Source: Solanum dulcamara
Taxonomy: Eukaryota > Streptophyta > Magnoliopsida > Solanales > Solanaceae
Direction of reading: 5' to 3'
Assembly: GCF_947179165.1 (NCBI RefSeq)
Contig: NC_077243.1
Coordinates: 50,549,001-50,613,000 of the forward strand
DNA: 64,000 nt
This document shows positions 12,701 to 27,700 of this stretch, one piece after another. The stretch's first letter is position 1. Every line of letters begins with the position of its first letter. The notes beneath the pieces were generated by a model, which saw only the letters and a program-made list of their open reading frames with translations, was not told the DNA's origin and ran no database searches. The translations under genes were made by a program, and so were the position numbers.

Positions 12701-15700
12701 ATTCTGCTTCAAGTTGGTGAAGGTCCATGCGGTCGCATCTAGTATGTTGTGAAAGTCTAGACCTTTCTTAAGAATTTAGAGTGTATAAGGTGTAATTATA
12801 TCGTTCCACCGACGATGTAGGCTCAAGGCATGACATCTGAAATATTACATACCTGCTTTCTACTTTGTAGTTGTTTATTCAAGTCTTCTTTAGCTTTGTC
12901 TAATCTTTCTCTATTAGTTGTTCAAGGTACCAATTCAAATTGCATTTCATGCACTTGGATCACCTCCTCAAGAGTAGCTATTTTCTTAAAGATATAGACA
13001 AATGTTTCTCTACTCTATTGTATTAGAGCCTTCTTTACCTTTTTGATCTTATAATGAAATAAGATAAACGGTGTTGCTGCAAATATTCTTTTCAATGTTG
13101 TCTAACAACATCCAAATATAAGTCCACCTTTAGATGAAAATTTGATGAATTTAAACGATTTCTTTATATCTTCTGTGGTATTACTATATCTTAGTAACAT
13201 AGGAGCATGATCAAAATAATTTTTTTAATAGGTATTCAACTTCCATAATACGGAACTAATTTTACGTTTTAAAATTACACAACACTTTGTTTGGTCTTTT
13301 GGCGATACATTCCTCAACTGACCTTCCATTACATCGAGTATATTTACTTTCTTTAAAACCTTGATCTATCATATTACAAGTACTAATGCAGTGGATAAAC
13401 TCCTCTACCTCTGCAGTTGTCACTAGAAGCTCCTCCCCCCCCCCCCCCATTTTCCTCTTCTACAATTATTACATTAAAGTTCCGTTCAATTATCCATGGT
13501 ATATCCCCATAATTCCAATTTATCATTCTGAATATTTTTAGCACTTACCAATATCACAACCAACGCTTTTCTCAAATCTTGAGTAGATAATTTCAAAGAG
13601 AGTTATTGTTCTTCATCTAGTATGATTGTATATTATATTGTTGCATCTAAGAAAGTCCAAATTTTACCTGATACATTATATATGTTGATTGCATCCTCAA
13701 CTTTATCCTATATTTTTCAATTGTATGTCCTTGAATCTTGGAAAGGTTCCATCATTCTTATAAAATAAAATTAATGTCTTTTTTGTAGTGTGATCAATAT
13801 TGTAAATGTTTATTGTGTATTACGGACCTAATATTCTATATTAATGCATTCATTGAGATTTAATTTTTGATAATGTAACCCTTGTTTGCATTCCCCCAAT
13901 TTGAGATTCATTAGTATCTTTTGTGCTCTTTTTTCTGTTTCTCTACATTTGATCTCATCTGCTCAATTATTTGGGAGATAATCTCCTGCATTTGCCACAT
14001 TCATGATACTTTTTCCTATCTTTATCAAGGTTCCCTCCTTTATTTCCCTCATCTCTAAGGTCTTTGATGATGTCTTATATTACCATTGTGATATCCCTCT
14101 CTTTGACAATAGTCAAAGCTTGTAAGTTCTCTTTGTGTTCCAACATTTCTATTTCATCACCCTTCTCCTGATTATTATCTAGCTTCTTTATCTCTTCTTC
14201 AACTATCTGTGTTCCTTTCTGTTGCTTGATGATATTGAGTTCAGTTATTGCCTATATTTCTGCCCCTTTTGTTTCTGACGTCACTTTATCTCTAATAATG
14301 TTGCCCTTCTCTGCATGATTCTCCTAAATTTTGACTGGAGTATCTTGTTGATTAACCTTCTCATCAATCTTCTTCTTATCTAGTGATTTAGAGATGTCAA
14401 AGCTTCTAGTTAGCCAATCAGTAGCTGATTCATTAGTTTGTTAATATATTATTGTGAGTTGTTGTGGTGTCTTTTCTATCTCCTCATTAGTTATCTCCAC
14501 TTTATTGTTATCTTCATAGTTTCTAAGGCTTCAAAGGAATTATTTGTTTGGACTGGGACTTCAACATTCTAATCATTTATATCTATGCTAGTTTATCTTG
14601 TTTGTATTTAATTTTACGTTGCATCCATTCCTGTTGTAACACCTCGAAAGTTAAAAATATAAGTTAGAAAGGAAAAGTTGCAGAAGGTCATTGATGCAAC
14701 AGATCTACGAGTGTGATCTATAGTCCGTACAAGGTCCTACGATCCTAGATTGTTATCATAGGAAGAATCCTGAAAGTTGAAAAATTTTGGGTATCTGAAC
14801 TTGACCTATAGAACAACAGAACAGTCCGTATAAATACCTATGGCATGTTGGAGTGATCGTAGGCTGTCTCAGACTCAATGGATTTCAGTAGTTGGTTTCT
14901 ACGAGAGGTCCTACAAACCATAGGAGTGGATTGCAGGTCGTAAGTGATTCCGTAGATTGAGATTCAGAGAGTTGGTTTTGGGCTCCACCAGACGAAGGGG
15001 TCTACTACCGTAGGAGTATCTACGGCCCGTAGGGGGCGACCATAGACCAAACTTCAGATACATGTAATTTTTTCTTGAATTCCACAAGCCCATGGAAGAT
15101 CCATAGAAGGATCTATGTACCGTAGGTGTGTTCGTAAAGTTCCTCCGATAGTTATTTTCTCAGAGTTATTTCAGTCTTTTTCTATCCTTTTAAGTCCTAA
15201 ACTATGTCGTTTCTAGACCATTCCTAAGATTTATAACTGTTTCTAAGACCCCAAACCCTTCTCATTCACTCTGAACCCAATCCCCTCTTCTCCAAAGTTC
15301 TCTCCCAAGGAAATCTAGGGTTCTTCAAGCTTCAAGTTTCCTGAAGAGATATCTTAGGGCTTTGAGTCGATGTATGTGGGAATTCATCAATAAATCTTTT
15401 CCATCCATTAAATCCCAAAAATTTCTCTACTTCTCCATAGTTTTCAATTCAAATTCTGGAGTTTTTGCAAGTTTCTTATGGGTTCAACTATTTATGACTA
15501 AATTCATCCTATTTGATCTTATTATGCATGATTCGATCTAAATATATGTTTTCAATGATTTTCTTATGAACCCGTGCATCATGCCTATTTTATGATTATG
15601 AACTACGTTTTGAAATTAAGCATGCATCATAATTGAAGAACCTATGATTTAAGGATGCTTTTAGATAAAGTAGCAATATGAATTTTATGAAAACAAGGTT

Positions 15701-18700
15701 GCTTTTGGATTGAAGTATTCTCACTATGAAAGATCTATATGATTTAACCACTTCCGATTGAAGTGTGATTTTGTATGAAAGCTTATTATGATTTAGATGC
15801 TTTAGATAAGTGTCTCTTATGAATTGATTATGTTATGAATCATGATATGTTGAAAGGAGCTATTCTTATGTTTTTAAGTATTTTATGATGAACTTGGTAT
15901 TACTATATTTTTATCATTTTCAAAGACTATGACATGATCGTAACTATTCTGTTGAGAGATTACTTAGCACCGAGTGGACTTTGGGATGAAGGTTCACTCA
16001 TAAGCAGAGGCGGTGTTCTTTAAAAGCAATCTCCTAGTCCCATAACATCATGCCTCCATAAGACTTAGTCGTAATTGACTCTAGCTAGTGAATTCACAAT
16101 AACTCATGTTCATAGTCGCTACCTTAGCAAGTAGAACAATCTCTTTTTGGTATGGAAGCAAGACACCGGACTCCATGTAATAGATTACATGGTTTATATC
16201 GGTTAATGGTATCTCTCACAAAAATTTATGATTCTCACCTATGTTATGATTATGACTAATTTATGATTATTGAATTGACCATGTATTATGCTTTTAACTC
16301 AAATTCATCATATTATGTTATGTTAAAGTTTGGTCATTGTATCATTATGTTTTTAGGCTTATCATATTATATTATTCATGTTCGTGCATCTTTCCTCATA
16401 ATCAGTACATTCTAAAGAACTGACTGTATACGTTTGCCTATATTATTTTATAATATAGGTCACGACGCTTCTTATAATGACCTTGAGGATTATTTTCAGA
16501 ATATTTATGTAAAGTTATCATTTTACCCCTATCATTAGTTTCCCCAAATTTTATTGATTCAGTTTGTGTGGTTGAATATATTAGTCTTAATAGTTAGTGA
16601 ATTGGATAAATTTTTGAGTTTTATAGAGTTAAGAGGTGAAAAAGTAGTTTTCGCGATCAAAAGGAGCTACGGATATCAGAACGGGATTCCGTCAGTTTCA
16701 TCAGCTCCGGAACATGGAAATTGTTCTAGGAGAGTCATCAAAATCAGATTTGGGGTTGATATATAAATTTGAGGTCTTAAGTTGAAAAGTTAATTTTAAA
16801 TGAGTTAAGTTTTACTTTGGTCAACAAATTGAGTTTGGAGACTTGAATTAAATTTCTGATTATTGCAATGATTTCGAGGGGTGATTCTAATGCTATAAAT
16901 GGCTTCGTTGTAATTTTAGAGGTTCCGAGGGTATTTCAGATATTTCAAGTGCCCAAATTAGTTAAGTTGCGACTTATCGGATTTTGGGTAAAGAAAACCT
17001 CGAATTCAAATTCTGATGGTTCCATTGAATATGGAACATTGAATTTAGTTGGAGTGCATATATTTTTTGTGTGTACGGGATTCTGAACAATTTCTGAGGG
17101 TCAGATCGAAGATTTGGAAATTTGGTTTTGAGATGTTTCTGTGTTGCTGATGCAGGGGTCCGCTTAAGCGGACTAGGTTCGCTAAAGAGAACCTTCTCTT
17201 TAGCGAGACCCATCACTTAAGCGAAGGGGCTCACTTAAGTGGGGTTCGCGAAAGAGAACCTCCGCTTTAGCGATATCTGAGAGGTCGAAGAATGGAATTT
17301 GGGTCTTTTCTTCCATGTTTGGTTTCCAAGAGCTTGGAGGGGAGATTTGTGAAGTATATTTTCAGAGAATTTCATTTGGATAAGTATTTCTAACCTAAAT
17401 ACTTTGATTTCGTTCCATTATCTTGTGATTTCACCTTGAAATTCATGGTTTTGAACTCAAACTTTGGAGGTTTTTCATGAAACTTTAAATGGTGATTTCT
17501 ACCTCAAATCTTACTCCATTTTATGGGTTTTCACCTATTCACTCCAATTTTCGTGTAGAAGTTGATTTTGAAATAAAATTTAAGATTTGACCCCCTTTTG
17601 AAAATGATTAATTTTTGGACTATTTTACCCTCAATTTCGAAAGATATCAATATGGGTGTCATTGGACTCTTTATGACGCGTATTTTTCATTTTTGATAGT
17701 GGGCTATTATTTCGGGAGTTGAATTCAAAGGTTGATCATCCGATAGAGCGTTCGAGTGCGGTTTCGATAATTGAGGTAGGTTTAGCTATCCTTCTTAAGG
17801 CTAAGTTGGGGTGATTAGTCAAGTTCTATGTTGTAGACTTTAGGATGGGGTCGTGAGTAGTTTGGGACTAATAATTTATATTGTGATTCCCATATGGGGG
17901 CATATATGTGTTGTGTAGTTCGTGTGGATGCCTTATGTAATATTTTATCTGTGATTGGACTGTATAATCTATGACTTGAATGAATAGAGATGTGAAAAGG
18001 TTATTTAACTTGTAATGGTCATCTGAGGGGTTGAGTTGAGGGTTTTGAGCATGCCTGAGTATTGATAAATTATCGAGAAAGGAGTAGACACTTAAATCGA
18101 AGTACTTTCTTCCCATTACTGTCTATTGAGGGTGAATATCATGCTTAGGTTAAGTTTTGAGAATTTTGAACCTTGTACTATATATTGAGTTGAATATTAT
18201 CTCCATGCCTTATATATTGTGATTGCATTCATTCTAATTCATACTATCATTGATCATTCGGAAGTTGAGAACTGTGGAAATCCTTATAAGATAGAAAATA
18301 TGACATCTTTTGTATCCTTGACCACTAGTAGGTGGCAAGCGAATGAGATATTAGTACCACGAGTCCTTGGCCAGGAGTTGGGTGGCAATGTAGTTGATAC
18401 ATTGATATTATGATGAGGTATATGGCCTGCGACACCCCCATGGGTCCTGCTTGGTAGCATAGCTAAACAGGTATATACGACAGGTTGTGCGACAGCCTTG
18501 ATCCCATCGTACCATCATATAATTGCATCATTATAATGCATTTCATTGCATTGGTACCTCTAATGATTTTCTCTATCTATTTAATTGTGATATTGAACTG
18601 TATTCATGTGCTTACCTTATTTCGCGTCGTTCTATATAAATTGGCGACAGCGTAGCTGGAGTGGGATATTTCTGCATTTAGGTGGAAGCGTTCCTTAGTT

Positions 18701-21700
18701 TATTTCATATTTTCTGTTTAATTCATTATACTCAGTGGTTTAAACCTACTGAGTACATGTGGATTGTACTCACCCGTACTTTTGTGTCCTTTTTGATGCA
18801 TATCCTAGTCAGGGTATCCCGCATGTCAGTTGATGTCCTCTTCTTATGGATATTTACTACTCAGATCAGCGATGAGATCTTGGAATCCAGATCGCCACTA
18901 GTGCATTTTTTATTTATAGTCTTTTTTATATTTGAGAACTTATACCGTGTATTTAGAATCATATTTGTATTTAGATGCTCTTAAACTTATGACACCAGGT
19001 TTTGAGACATTTTTGTTGTTGTCCTTTATTTTATGTTTATTCGTGGCCTGACTTTCCTTTGGGAGTCTCATATGGTTTTACTTTTTGTCTTACAAATCGG
19101 GATAGAGTTTGGGATGTGTGCCATCATGACCCCAACTTTTGCGTCGTAACAAATTGGTATCAGAGCGCTAGGTTCAGCAGTCTCATAAGTTAAAGAGAAA
19201 AATGTCTAATAGAGTCTTTCGGATCGGTATGTAGACTTCCGTACTAATCTTCGAGAGGCTACAAGATACTTGTTAGGGTAAATTCATTCTTTTGATTCCT
19301 TTCATGCAAGTTATTCATATCAAGTATTATATACCTCTAATCTATTCCTTCTTCGCAGATAGAGAGGACTAGAGCCGGAGTCGCTGAGAGTGAGGTTGCA
19401 CCTACTACTCGAGCCCTAGTTTGCGAGCGAGGTAGAGGATGTGGTGGATTCAAGGAACGAGGTCGTACTAAGGGAGAGGCACCTGCTTATGGCTGAGCTA
19501 GAGAGTTATCACTTGAGCCAGTGTATGAGAACGAGGATCATTATGAGTAGCAGACTGAGGAGCAAAGGCCAGCCCAGCCTATAGTGGTTCCTGATAGTAC
19601 TCTAATGCTTCAGGAGTTATTGGTTAGATTATTAGCTAGATTGGATGGTGCTCCGACTCTTGGTATTCTCCCAGGTACTTCAGGCTCTCCTATAGCAGTT
19701 GGTACTACGCCACCAGTTCAGGGGCCTAGTGTTGGGTTCCAAACCCCAGGATCTTCTTTTGTGCCTTCTATCATACCCTTAAGATTTGCATCTCCATCAG
19801 TTTCTGCTAATACTGCTATATCGGTAGCTGAGCTGAAGAGCTTCGAGAGATTTGTTATGTTGGCACCTCCCAAATTTGATGGTGCGGCTGGATAGAAGGC
19901 TTATGATTTTCTGATTTAATGCCCGGACAGGTTATTCAACTTGGGTATTCTTGAGTCACATAGAATGGCGTACACTTCATATCAGTTTACAGGGGTGGAC
20001 AAGGAGTGGTGGAGATCGGTTATTGCTCGTAGGCATGCTGGTTCCCCTATGATGAGTTGGGAGCAGTTTTCAGAGGTGTTTCTTGAGAGATTCGTGCCAT
20101 ACAGCCTCTGTGACCAGCACCGAGATGAGTTTGATAGATTGGAGTAGGGCTCCTTATCCGTATCTGAGTACGAGGCTCACTTCCATGAGTTGTCTCATTA
20201 TGCCATGTCTAGTATTCCTACTGAGTTTGAGCAGATCCGCAAGCTAGTGAAGGGATTCTTAGGTTATCTGCAGGAGGCTACAACTTTCCTTATACTATCC
20301 AGTTGTACTTTCTAGAATGTTATTGACCACGCCAGAATGATAGAGAGCATTCGGCATGCTTGACAGGGCGGGGCCAGCAGGTTTCGTCGATAGGGTCAGT
20401 TTGGTGGTCACTCCTCCAGAGGTAGAGAGTATTTGGTTTCAGGTACCCATGGTTATCATGGCAGACCAATTCAGGCAACTATTCAGGGCTTAGATGGTAC
20501 AGGTGGATGTAGATCGGGTCAGACTGGTATAGTGGTTCTTCGGGCTTCGGAGGACGTACTGACACTTCTAGTTATTCTCTACGCAGTTCAGGACCTCGAG
20601 GCTTTTTTGTATGTCATGAGTTTGGGTACAAGACCCAAGATTTCCCTAGATGTGGTCCTTCCACAAGATGGCCCAGGACGTCGGCTGTTAATTCTACTCT
20701 TGCTTCAGCCGCGTGAGGTACTACACAGGGTATTAAAGGTGGCACCAAAGGTGCCTAGGGTGGAGCTAGAGTCGTCGCTCATGGTGGATCGCAGGGTAGA
20801 GGCGACCGTTAGCTATTCTATGCTATACCTGGTAGATTTGAGGCGGAGGCCTCTAATGCAGTTATTACAAGTATTGTTTTAGTTTGCAAGCATCCTGCTT
20901 CAGTATTATTTGATCCATGGTCTACCTACTCTTATGTGTCAACCTATTTTGATGTGGGTAGTGATTATGTATGTGAGCCTCTTCTATGCCTATTAGCATT
21001 TCTACCCCGGTAGGTGAGTCCTTAGTGGTGGATCGTATATATCGAGGGTGTTTGGTGATATTTTTGGGTAGAGAGACTCGTGCAGTCTTGATTTTATTAG
21101 ACATGATTGATTTTGATGTGATATTAGGTATGAATGGTTATCTCTTTATCATGCTATATTAGATTGTTATGCAAAGATCGTGACTTTAGCTAGTTCCAGT
21201 TTACCTAGCTTGGTGTGGAAGGGTAATCCGAGTTTATATCCGAAGTGGGTGATATCTTATATTCATGCTCGTCGTCCGATGGATAAGGTTTGTTTGTCTT
21301 ATTTGGCTCATGTACCTGATCTCATTACAGAGTCACCTCTTTTAAAGACTATGAGAGTGGTGAGAGAGTTTATGGATGTGTTTACCACAAATTTGTCGAT
21401 GTTCCTCCTGACCGTGATATTGATTTTGTGATTGATTTGGAGCCAGGCACCAAGCCCTTCTTTATTTCTCCTTGTCTATATTGTTTCTGGTGAAGATTTC
21501 GTCTAGACCTTTGTATCATTCCGATATTCAAAGTTTCTTGGGCTTAATCGGTTATTATAGATGATTTTTGAAAAGATTTTCTTCCATTGCATTATCCTTG
21601 ATTACTTTGACTCAAAGAAGGTAAAATTCCAATGGTCTGAGGCATATGAGAAAAACTTTTAAGAGTTGAAAGATAGACTTACTTCCACTCCGGTGTTGAC

Positions 21701-24700
21701 TTTACTGGAAGGGTATGATTGGTTTTTTATTTATTGTGATGCTTCAAAGGTTGGTCTTGGTACATAGGTCAAGTTGAGCACAACTTTCACCCTCAGGACG
21801 ATAGTCAAGACGAGTGTACTATTCAGACCTTAGAGGACATGTTGAGAGCTTGTGTTATTGACTTTAAAGGTAATTGAGATGGACATTTCTCATTGATCGA
21901 GCTTGCTTACAATAATAGTTACCATTCTAGCATCTAGATGGCTCCATTTGAGGCCTTATAGGGTAATAGTTGCAAGTTTCCTATTGGCTGTTTTGAATTT
22001 AGTGAAGTTACCTTGATAGGATCCGAGTTAGTACATGAGGCTATGGAAAATATTACACTCATTAGAGAAATATTGAAGATTGTCCAAAGTCGACAAAGGT
22101 ACTATTCAGATGGAGGAGAAGGGAACTTGAGTTTGAGGTTAATGATTGGATTTACTTCAAAATATCACCCATGAAGGATGCGATGCATTTTGGCAAGAAA
22201 GAGAAGCTTAGTCCCTGATATATAGGCATATATCATATTTTAAGGCAGTTTGGCAAGGTGGCATATGAGTTGGACTTACCTTCAGAGTTGGCATCGGTGC
22301 ATCCTATTTTATGTTCCATAGTTGAAAAGTGTGTTGGTTATCCTAGCTCAATTAGTCCTTTGGACAGCGTTGTTTTAAAGTAGAGTTTATCCTATGAGGA
22401 GGTTCCAATTGAAATTCTAGACCAGCTATCTTGGAGGTTGAGAAATAAGGAAGTAGCTTCCGTTAAGGTGTTGTGGAGAAACCAAGAGGTTGAGGGTGCT
22501 ACAGGGGAGGTCGAAGCTGATATGATGTCACGATATCCTCATCTCTTTCCATCCATTTCTCATTGAGGTATTGAGTTCCTTCATGATCTCTCCTTCGAAT
22601 TCATGTGTTTTGGTCATTCTCATGCTTTCCTACGCATAAATGTTCATGAAATGAGTTTTAAAGGCATGTTTTACCTTGGGATTGAATATTCCATATTTTA
22701 TGTATTTTGATGTTTATTGCATTCATGTTGGGTTGTTATGTCTCTCTTCCTACTCTATTTGTGCTAGCTTGAGTCCCATTCAAAGACGAATATTCTCAAG
22801 GGGAAAATATTGTAAGGACCTGGAAGTTGGAAGGCCGAACAAAGGAAAAATATTTCAGAAAAATTACAGAAAACTGATCTGGTGCGGGCTTCTACGAGAT
22901 GACCTATGAGATGTAGGAAGTCCTACGAGCTATAGAAAGGCACTCGTAGAAATCCCAGCATTTAGGGAAAATCTTAGGTTTTAAAGATGAGTCAAGTTGA
23001 CCACTCATAGAAAGTTCGAGGACCCGTAGAAGGGGCTCGTAGGGAAGGGTCCTGAAGAATGAAATTTTACCAAGTATGTTCCTACGGACCGTAGAAGTTC
23101 CTATGACTCATAGAAAGGACATGTAGATGACTTTCAGAAAGTTGGGTACTGAGTTTTGGAAAAAATGAGAGGACGAGAGGGTCGACCCGTAGAAACTTTG
23201 ACGGACCGTAAACTTGGTTCGCAAAGTGGCTCCTAAATTATGGGAATTTGACTAAGTGTTAGAGGGTTTTGATGGGCCATTCGACGATCCGTAAAGAAGC
23301 CTACGATTCGTAGACTTAGTTCGTAAGGTCAACGGGTGCAGTTCCAGTAGCTTGAATGTTTGTGCACCAATTCGACGATCGGTTCCTATGACCCATCTCC
23401 TGACCTAAAACCCATGGTTCCCCACTCGTAAGTCAGTCCGAAAGACTTTAATGAGGGGTGTTTAAGGCATTTTCTATATCTCCTACACCTGTACTATGTC
23501 GCTTTGGGGTATTACACTAAGTCTATAAGTACCTAAATCTTTCAAATTCTCATTATTCCCTCTCATTCACTTAGAAATCCCAAGAGAGCTCAAGTCTTCT
23601 TCTCTAAGGATCCTCCCAAGGTGAATTAGAGTTATTCAAGCTGCAAGATTCCTCTTCCGAACTTCAAGGCTTCTATTCATCAAGGTATGTTGGAAATTCA
23701 TCCATGGAGTCCCAAATATTTCTCTCTATTTCTATCAAATCCAATTCAATGATTCTAGGGTTTTTATCAATTTTACATTGGGTCAATTTAATAATGCTTT
23801 TACTTAATTTCAATGGTCTATTCATGCATGATTTAAGTTCAATTACATGTTTTCAATATATTTTGCAGGAACCAAGGCATTATGATATGAATTTCAAGTT
23901 TTAGACCATGAATTTATAATCAAGGATTTATGAATGATTTATGAGAGTTATATATTATGATTCAAGTATGTTTTCAAGTATAAAACCATTTATTTTGAAA
24001 GGTTTTCTCACAATATGCAAAATCTCATGATATGGATGCTTAGAAAGGTAAGTATCCATAAGTTCAAGTTATGATCATTGTTTTTAAGGTTCTATTCTTA
24101 TGATATATTTTTATAATATTTGAATGGTTGATTTACCTTTCCTAATGACTATATTTTATGTATTCCATTGGGATTAACTTAGCACCGAGTGAAATTTGTG
24201 GTGGCGATCCATGAAAGAACCTTAGTAGCAACCCTTAGTTCCAAAACTATGTGCCACTGTAGGTGCCTTAATGGCTTAGCTAGTGGATCCACATATAGCT
24301 CGTGTTATATTTATGATACAGAGTCTATCTTGGTAAGTAGCCTCTCTCTTCTTGGTGTGGGAGTTACATCGGATTCCAAATCATAGCTGGCATGATCTTA
24401 CGTGCCGATTAAAGTTAATATCCCACATATTTATATGCTATATATCAAGTTTAAATGATTTTTTAAGATGCAATGACCTTATGATATGTTTTCAAGTTTT
24501 CTTCATGTTTTCATGATATTGGTCATGCGTCACATGTTCATATTGACTATGTCTGATTATCTTTGTTCATACATGTTTCTAACATACTTAGTGCATTCCA
24601 TATACTAACACATACTTTTTGTTTATATTGTATCATAATGTAGGATCTGAGGATCATCACGCACATTCCGTTCGTGGCTAGAACTTGAGTTTACTATTTT

Positions 24701-27700
24701 TCTATTGTTGGTGAGTCCTCATGATTCGAGGATGCGGCATTTATATTTTCTTATGTTCTTATAACTTTTCTTTCTTATATTGGTGAGCTATAAACTTGTT
24801 CTACCCCCCTCTAAACTAGTAGAGATATGTCAAATTTGTCATGGAGTCTATGTTGTCCTGTTATTTAGAGATTGTAGCTTGCTTTTCCTTTCTTATGAGA
24901 TTTCTTTACTGAGACTTTTATTCCGCTTTTATGATATCTCTTGTTATGTTCTTTTTTACCTTATGTATGTTCATGTATGATATGCTAAGAGGCTTGGTTG
25001 GAGTCCTTCGAGATTCTAATTGCCGTGTCACACGTAGAGCTTAGATTGGGTCATGACATTCTCTCAATGCATTTACTTGACAATTCCAATGCGTTCTCAA
25101 AGATAGTAAAACTCTTTCTCTAGAAAGTTCTTTGGTGAAGATGTCAGCAAGTTGTTCTCCTATCTGGAAATAATGCAACTGAAATTTCACCTTTCTCTTA
25201 TGCTTCTTGAATAAAATGGCACTTGATGGAAATATTCTTTGATCTTTCATGGTTGACTAATTTTTAGCAATGGCAATCATTGATTTAGTATCGCAATACA
25301 AAATAGTCCCTCTTTTTTGTTTTTCACTAACGTATTCAAGAATTCTCCTTAGCCAAATAGCTTCAGAAGTAGCCTTAGTTGCTAAGACATATCTACTTTA
25401 GTAGTGAATTGAGCAACAACACTTTATTTTTTTGACAATCAAGAACAAATACTTGAACCAAATAAGAAAGCATAACCAAAAGTATTCTTCATGCCATCTA
25501 TACTTCTAGTCCAGTCACAATCAGAATAACTAATTAAGTCCAAATCTCTAACAAATTTTTACATTATCTTATAATCCATTGTTCCTTGAAAGTACCATAA
25601 TACATGCTTTGCAGCTCCAAAATGCACTTGACTTGATTTTTGCATGAATCCAGATAATAAACTAGCAGCAAACATAATATCAGGTTTTGATGAAGTAAGA
25701 TATAGCAGGCTTCCAATCAAGCTCCTGTAAAGTGAGCTATTAGTATTCTTTGCTCCAACATCTTTTTTGAACTTCCCATTTACTACTAATGGTATGTTCA
25801 TAGACGTGCAATCTATCATTCTAAATTTTTGAATAATATTTTTAGTATACATCTTTTGAGAAATAAATATTTCTTCTTTCACTTGAGAAACTTCAATGCC
25901 CAATAAATGATGTAGCGATCAAAGATTACTCATTTCATAGGTTTGCATCATATTTTGATTTAATTTCTGTATCCATCTTCATATCATTTTCTGTAAAGAT
26001 CAGATAATCCACATAGAGGCAAACAATAACAATGCTGCCGTGTTCTTGCTTCACCTTCAAAGTGGCTTTACTTTTACTTTTTTAAAAGTTATTTTTCAGA
26101 AAGTATGTATCTATGTCATTGTGTCAAGCTCTTGGCGCTTGCTTCAGCCCATAACCTTTTTTAGCCCGTACACTTTCTCTTTTTCTCCTTGAACAAAATA
26201 TCCTTGAGGTTGCTCAGTATAAATTTCTTCATCAATTTTTTCATTTAGAAATGCAGACTTAATATCAAGTTGAAATCTTCTATTTCTTTTGTGTAGCAAC
26301 AGTAATCACAGTTCTAACTATCTCAAGACGTTCAACTGGAGAGAGTTTCTTAAAAATCAATACCTGACTTTTGTGTGAAACCTCTAGCAACCACTTGCTT
26401 TGTGATTTTGAATATTCACTTCTTGATTGAATTTGATTTTGTAAATCCACTTTATACTTACGACTTCTCTTTCTTTGGGTACATCCACAAGGTCCCGAGT
26501 ATTATTTGTCTCAATCATCCGAATTTCTTCTATCATGATTTTCTTTCAAAAAAATATATTTTATTACCTCTGTATATTTATATGTCTCAATATATAGAAA
26601 GATGCATATTTGATAGATGTCACTCAACATTCTTGTTCCTTTTGGAGGTGGTTCCTCTGTTTTGGATCTGAGATCTCTTCCCCTTGAAGGACACCTTCCT
26701 CTTCTTGACTTGCCCATCTAACAAAAAATTTGTTAGTTTTGATATCAAGACGTTTATAGCCTTTTGTCACATCACTATAATCAAGAAATATACCTTTTTG
26801 ACTCTTTTCATCCAATTTTATTCTTTTTTCAGCAGATATATGAGCATAACAAATAACTCAAATTTTAAATAACTCATAGAAGGTATCATTCCACTCCAAG
26901 CTTCAACTGGTGTCGTCTTTCAATGTATTTGTCAGGCACCTATTGAGGATGTACATTGTTGTATGTACCACTTTTATCCAAAAATATTTTGGCAGCCCAT
27001 TCTCATTCATTAGCGTTCTGGCCATTTCAACAATGGTTCTATTTCTTCTTTCAGATACATCATTTTGTTGAGGATTCTACTTTACTATAAGTTGCTTCTC
27101 AATGTCTTCATTTTCGTAATATTCTTCAAATTCTCGACGTATGTATTCACCTCATCTGTCACTGCGAATGATTTTGATAATGTCATTTTGCTTTTCAACA
27201 AAGGCTTTAAATTTCTTGAACTTAGCAAATGTTTCTGACTTTTCTTTCAAGAAATAAAATCAAATAATTCTTGAAAAATTATCAATAAAGATTAGAAAAT
27301 ATCTTTGGCATCCTAGAGATGGAGTCTTCATTCGTCTGAAAATGTCTGTATTGATAAGTTCCAAAAGTACACTTTCTCTCCAACACTTCCCTTTCAGAAA
27401 GACTTTATAAGTTACTTTCGCATAATACAACTTTCCCATGAATCCACCTCAGTATGTATCTCAGGAAGGCCTTGCACCATTTATTTTCGCTTGAGAAGCT
27501 TCAAATCATACCACATTCCTTTGGAAATCGACAAAGTCATCTACTTCTTTTATACAGTTCTCTTTACACCAAAAGAGCAGAGAGACTAGGCATTTCCATT
27601 TTACATCATACCACATTCCTTTGGAAACGGATGCTTCTCATATGACCTGTCTTTTGCTTTTTCTCATCCTTGTTTTTGAGTTCAAGTACTATCTTTGTTT

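Noticed and set aside
19155..19166. tRNA gene suspected because of TGGTATCAGAGC
   Set aside because: It is only the primer-binding complement of tRNA-Met after an LTR; no cloverleaf around it.
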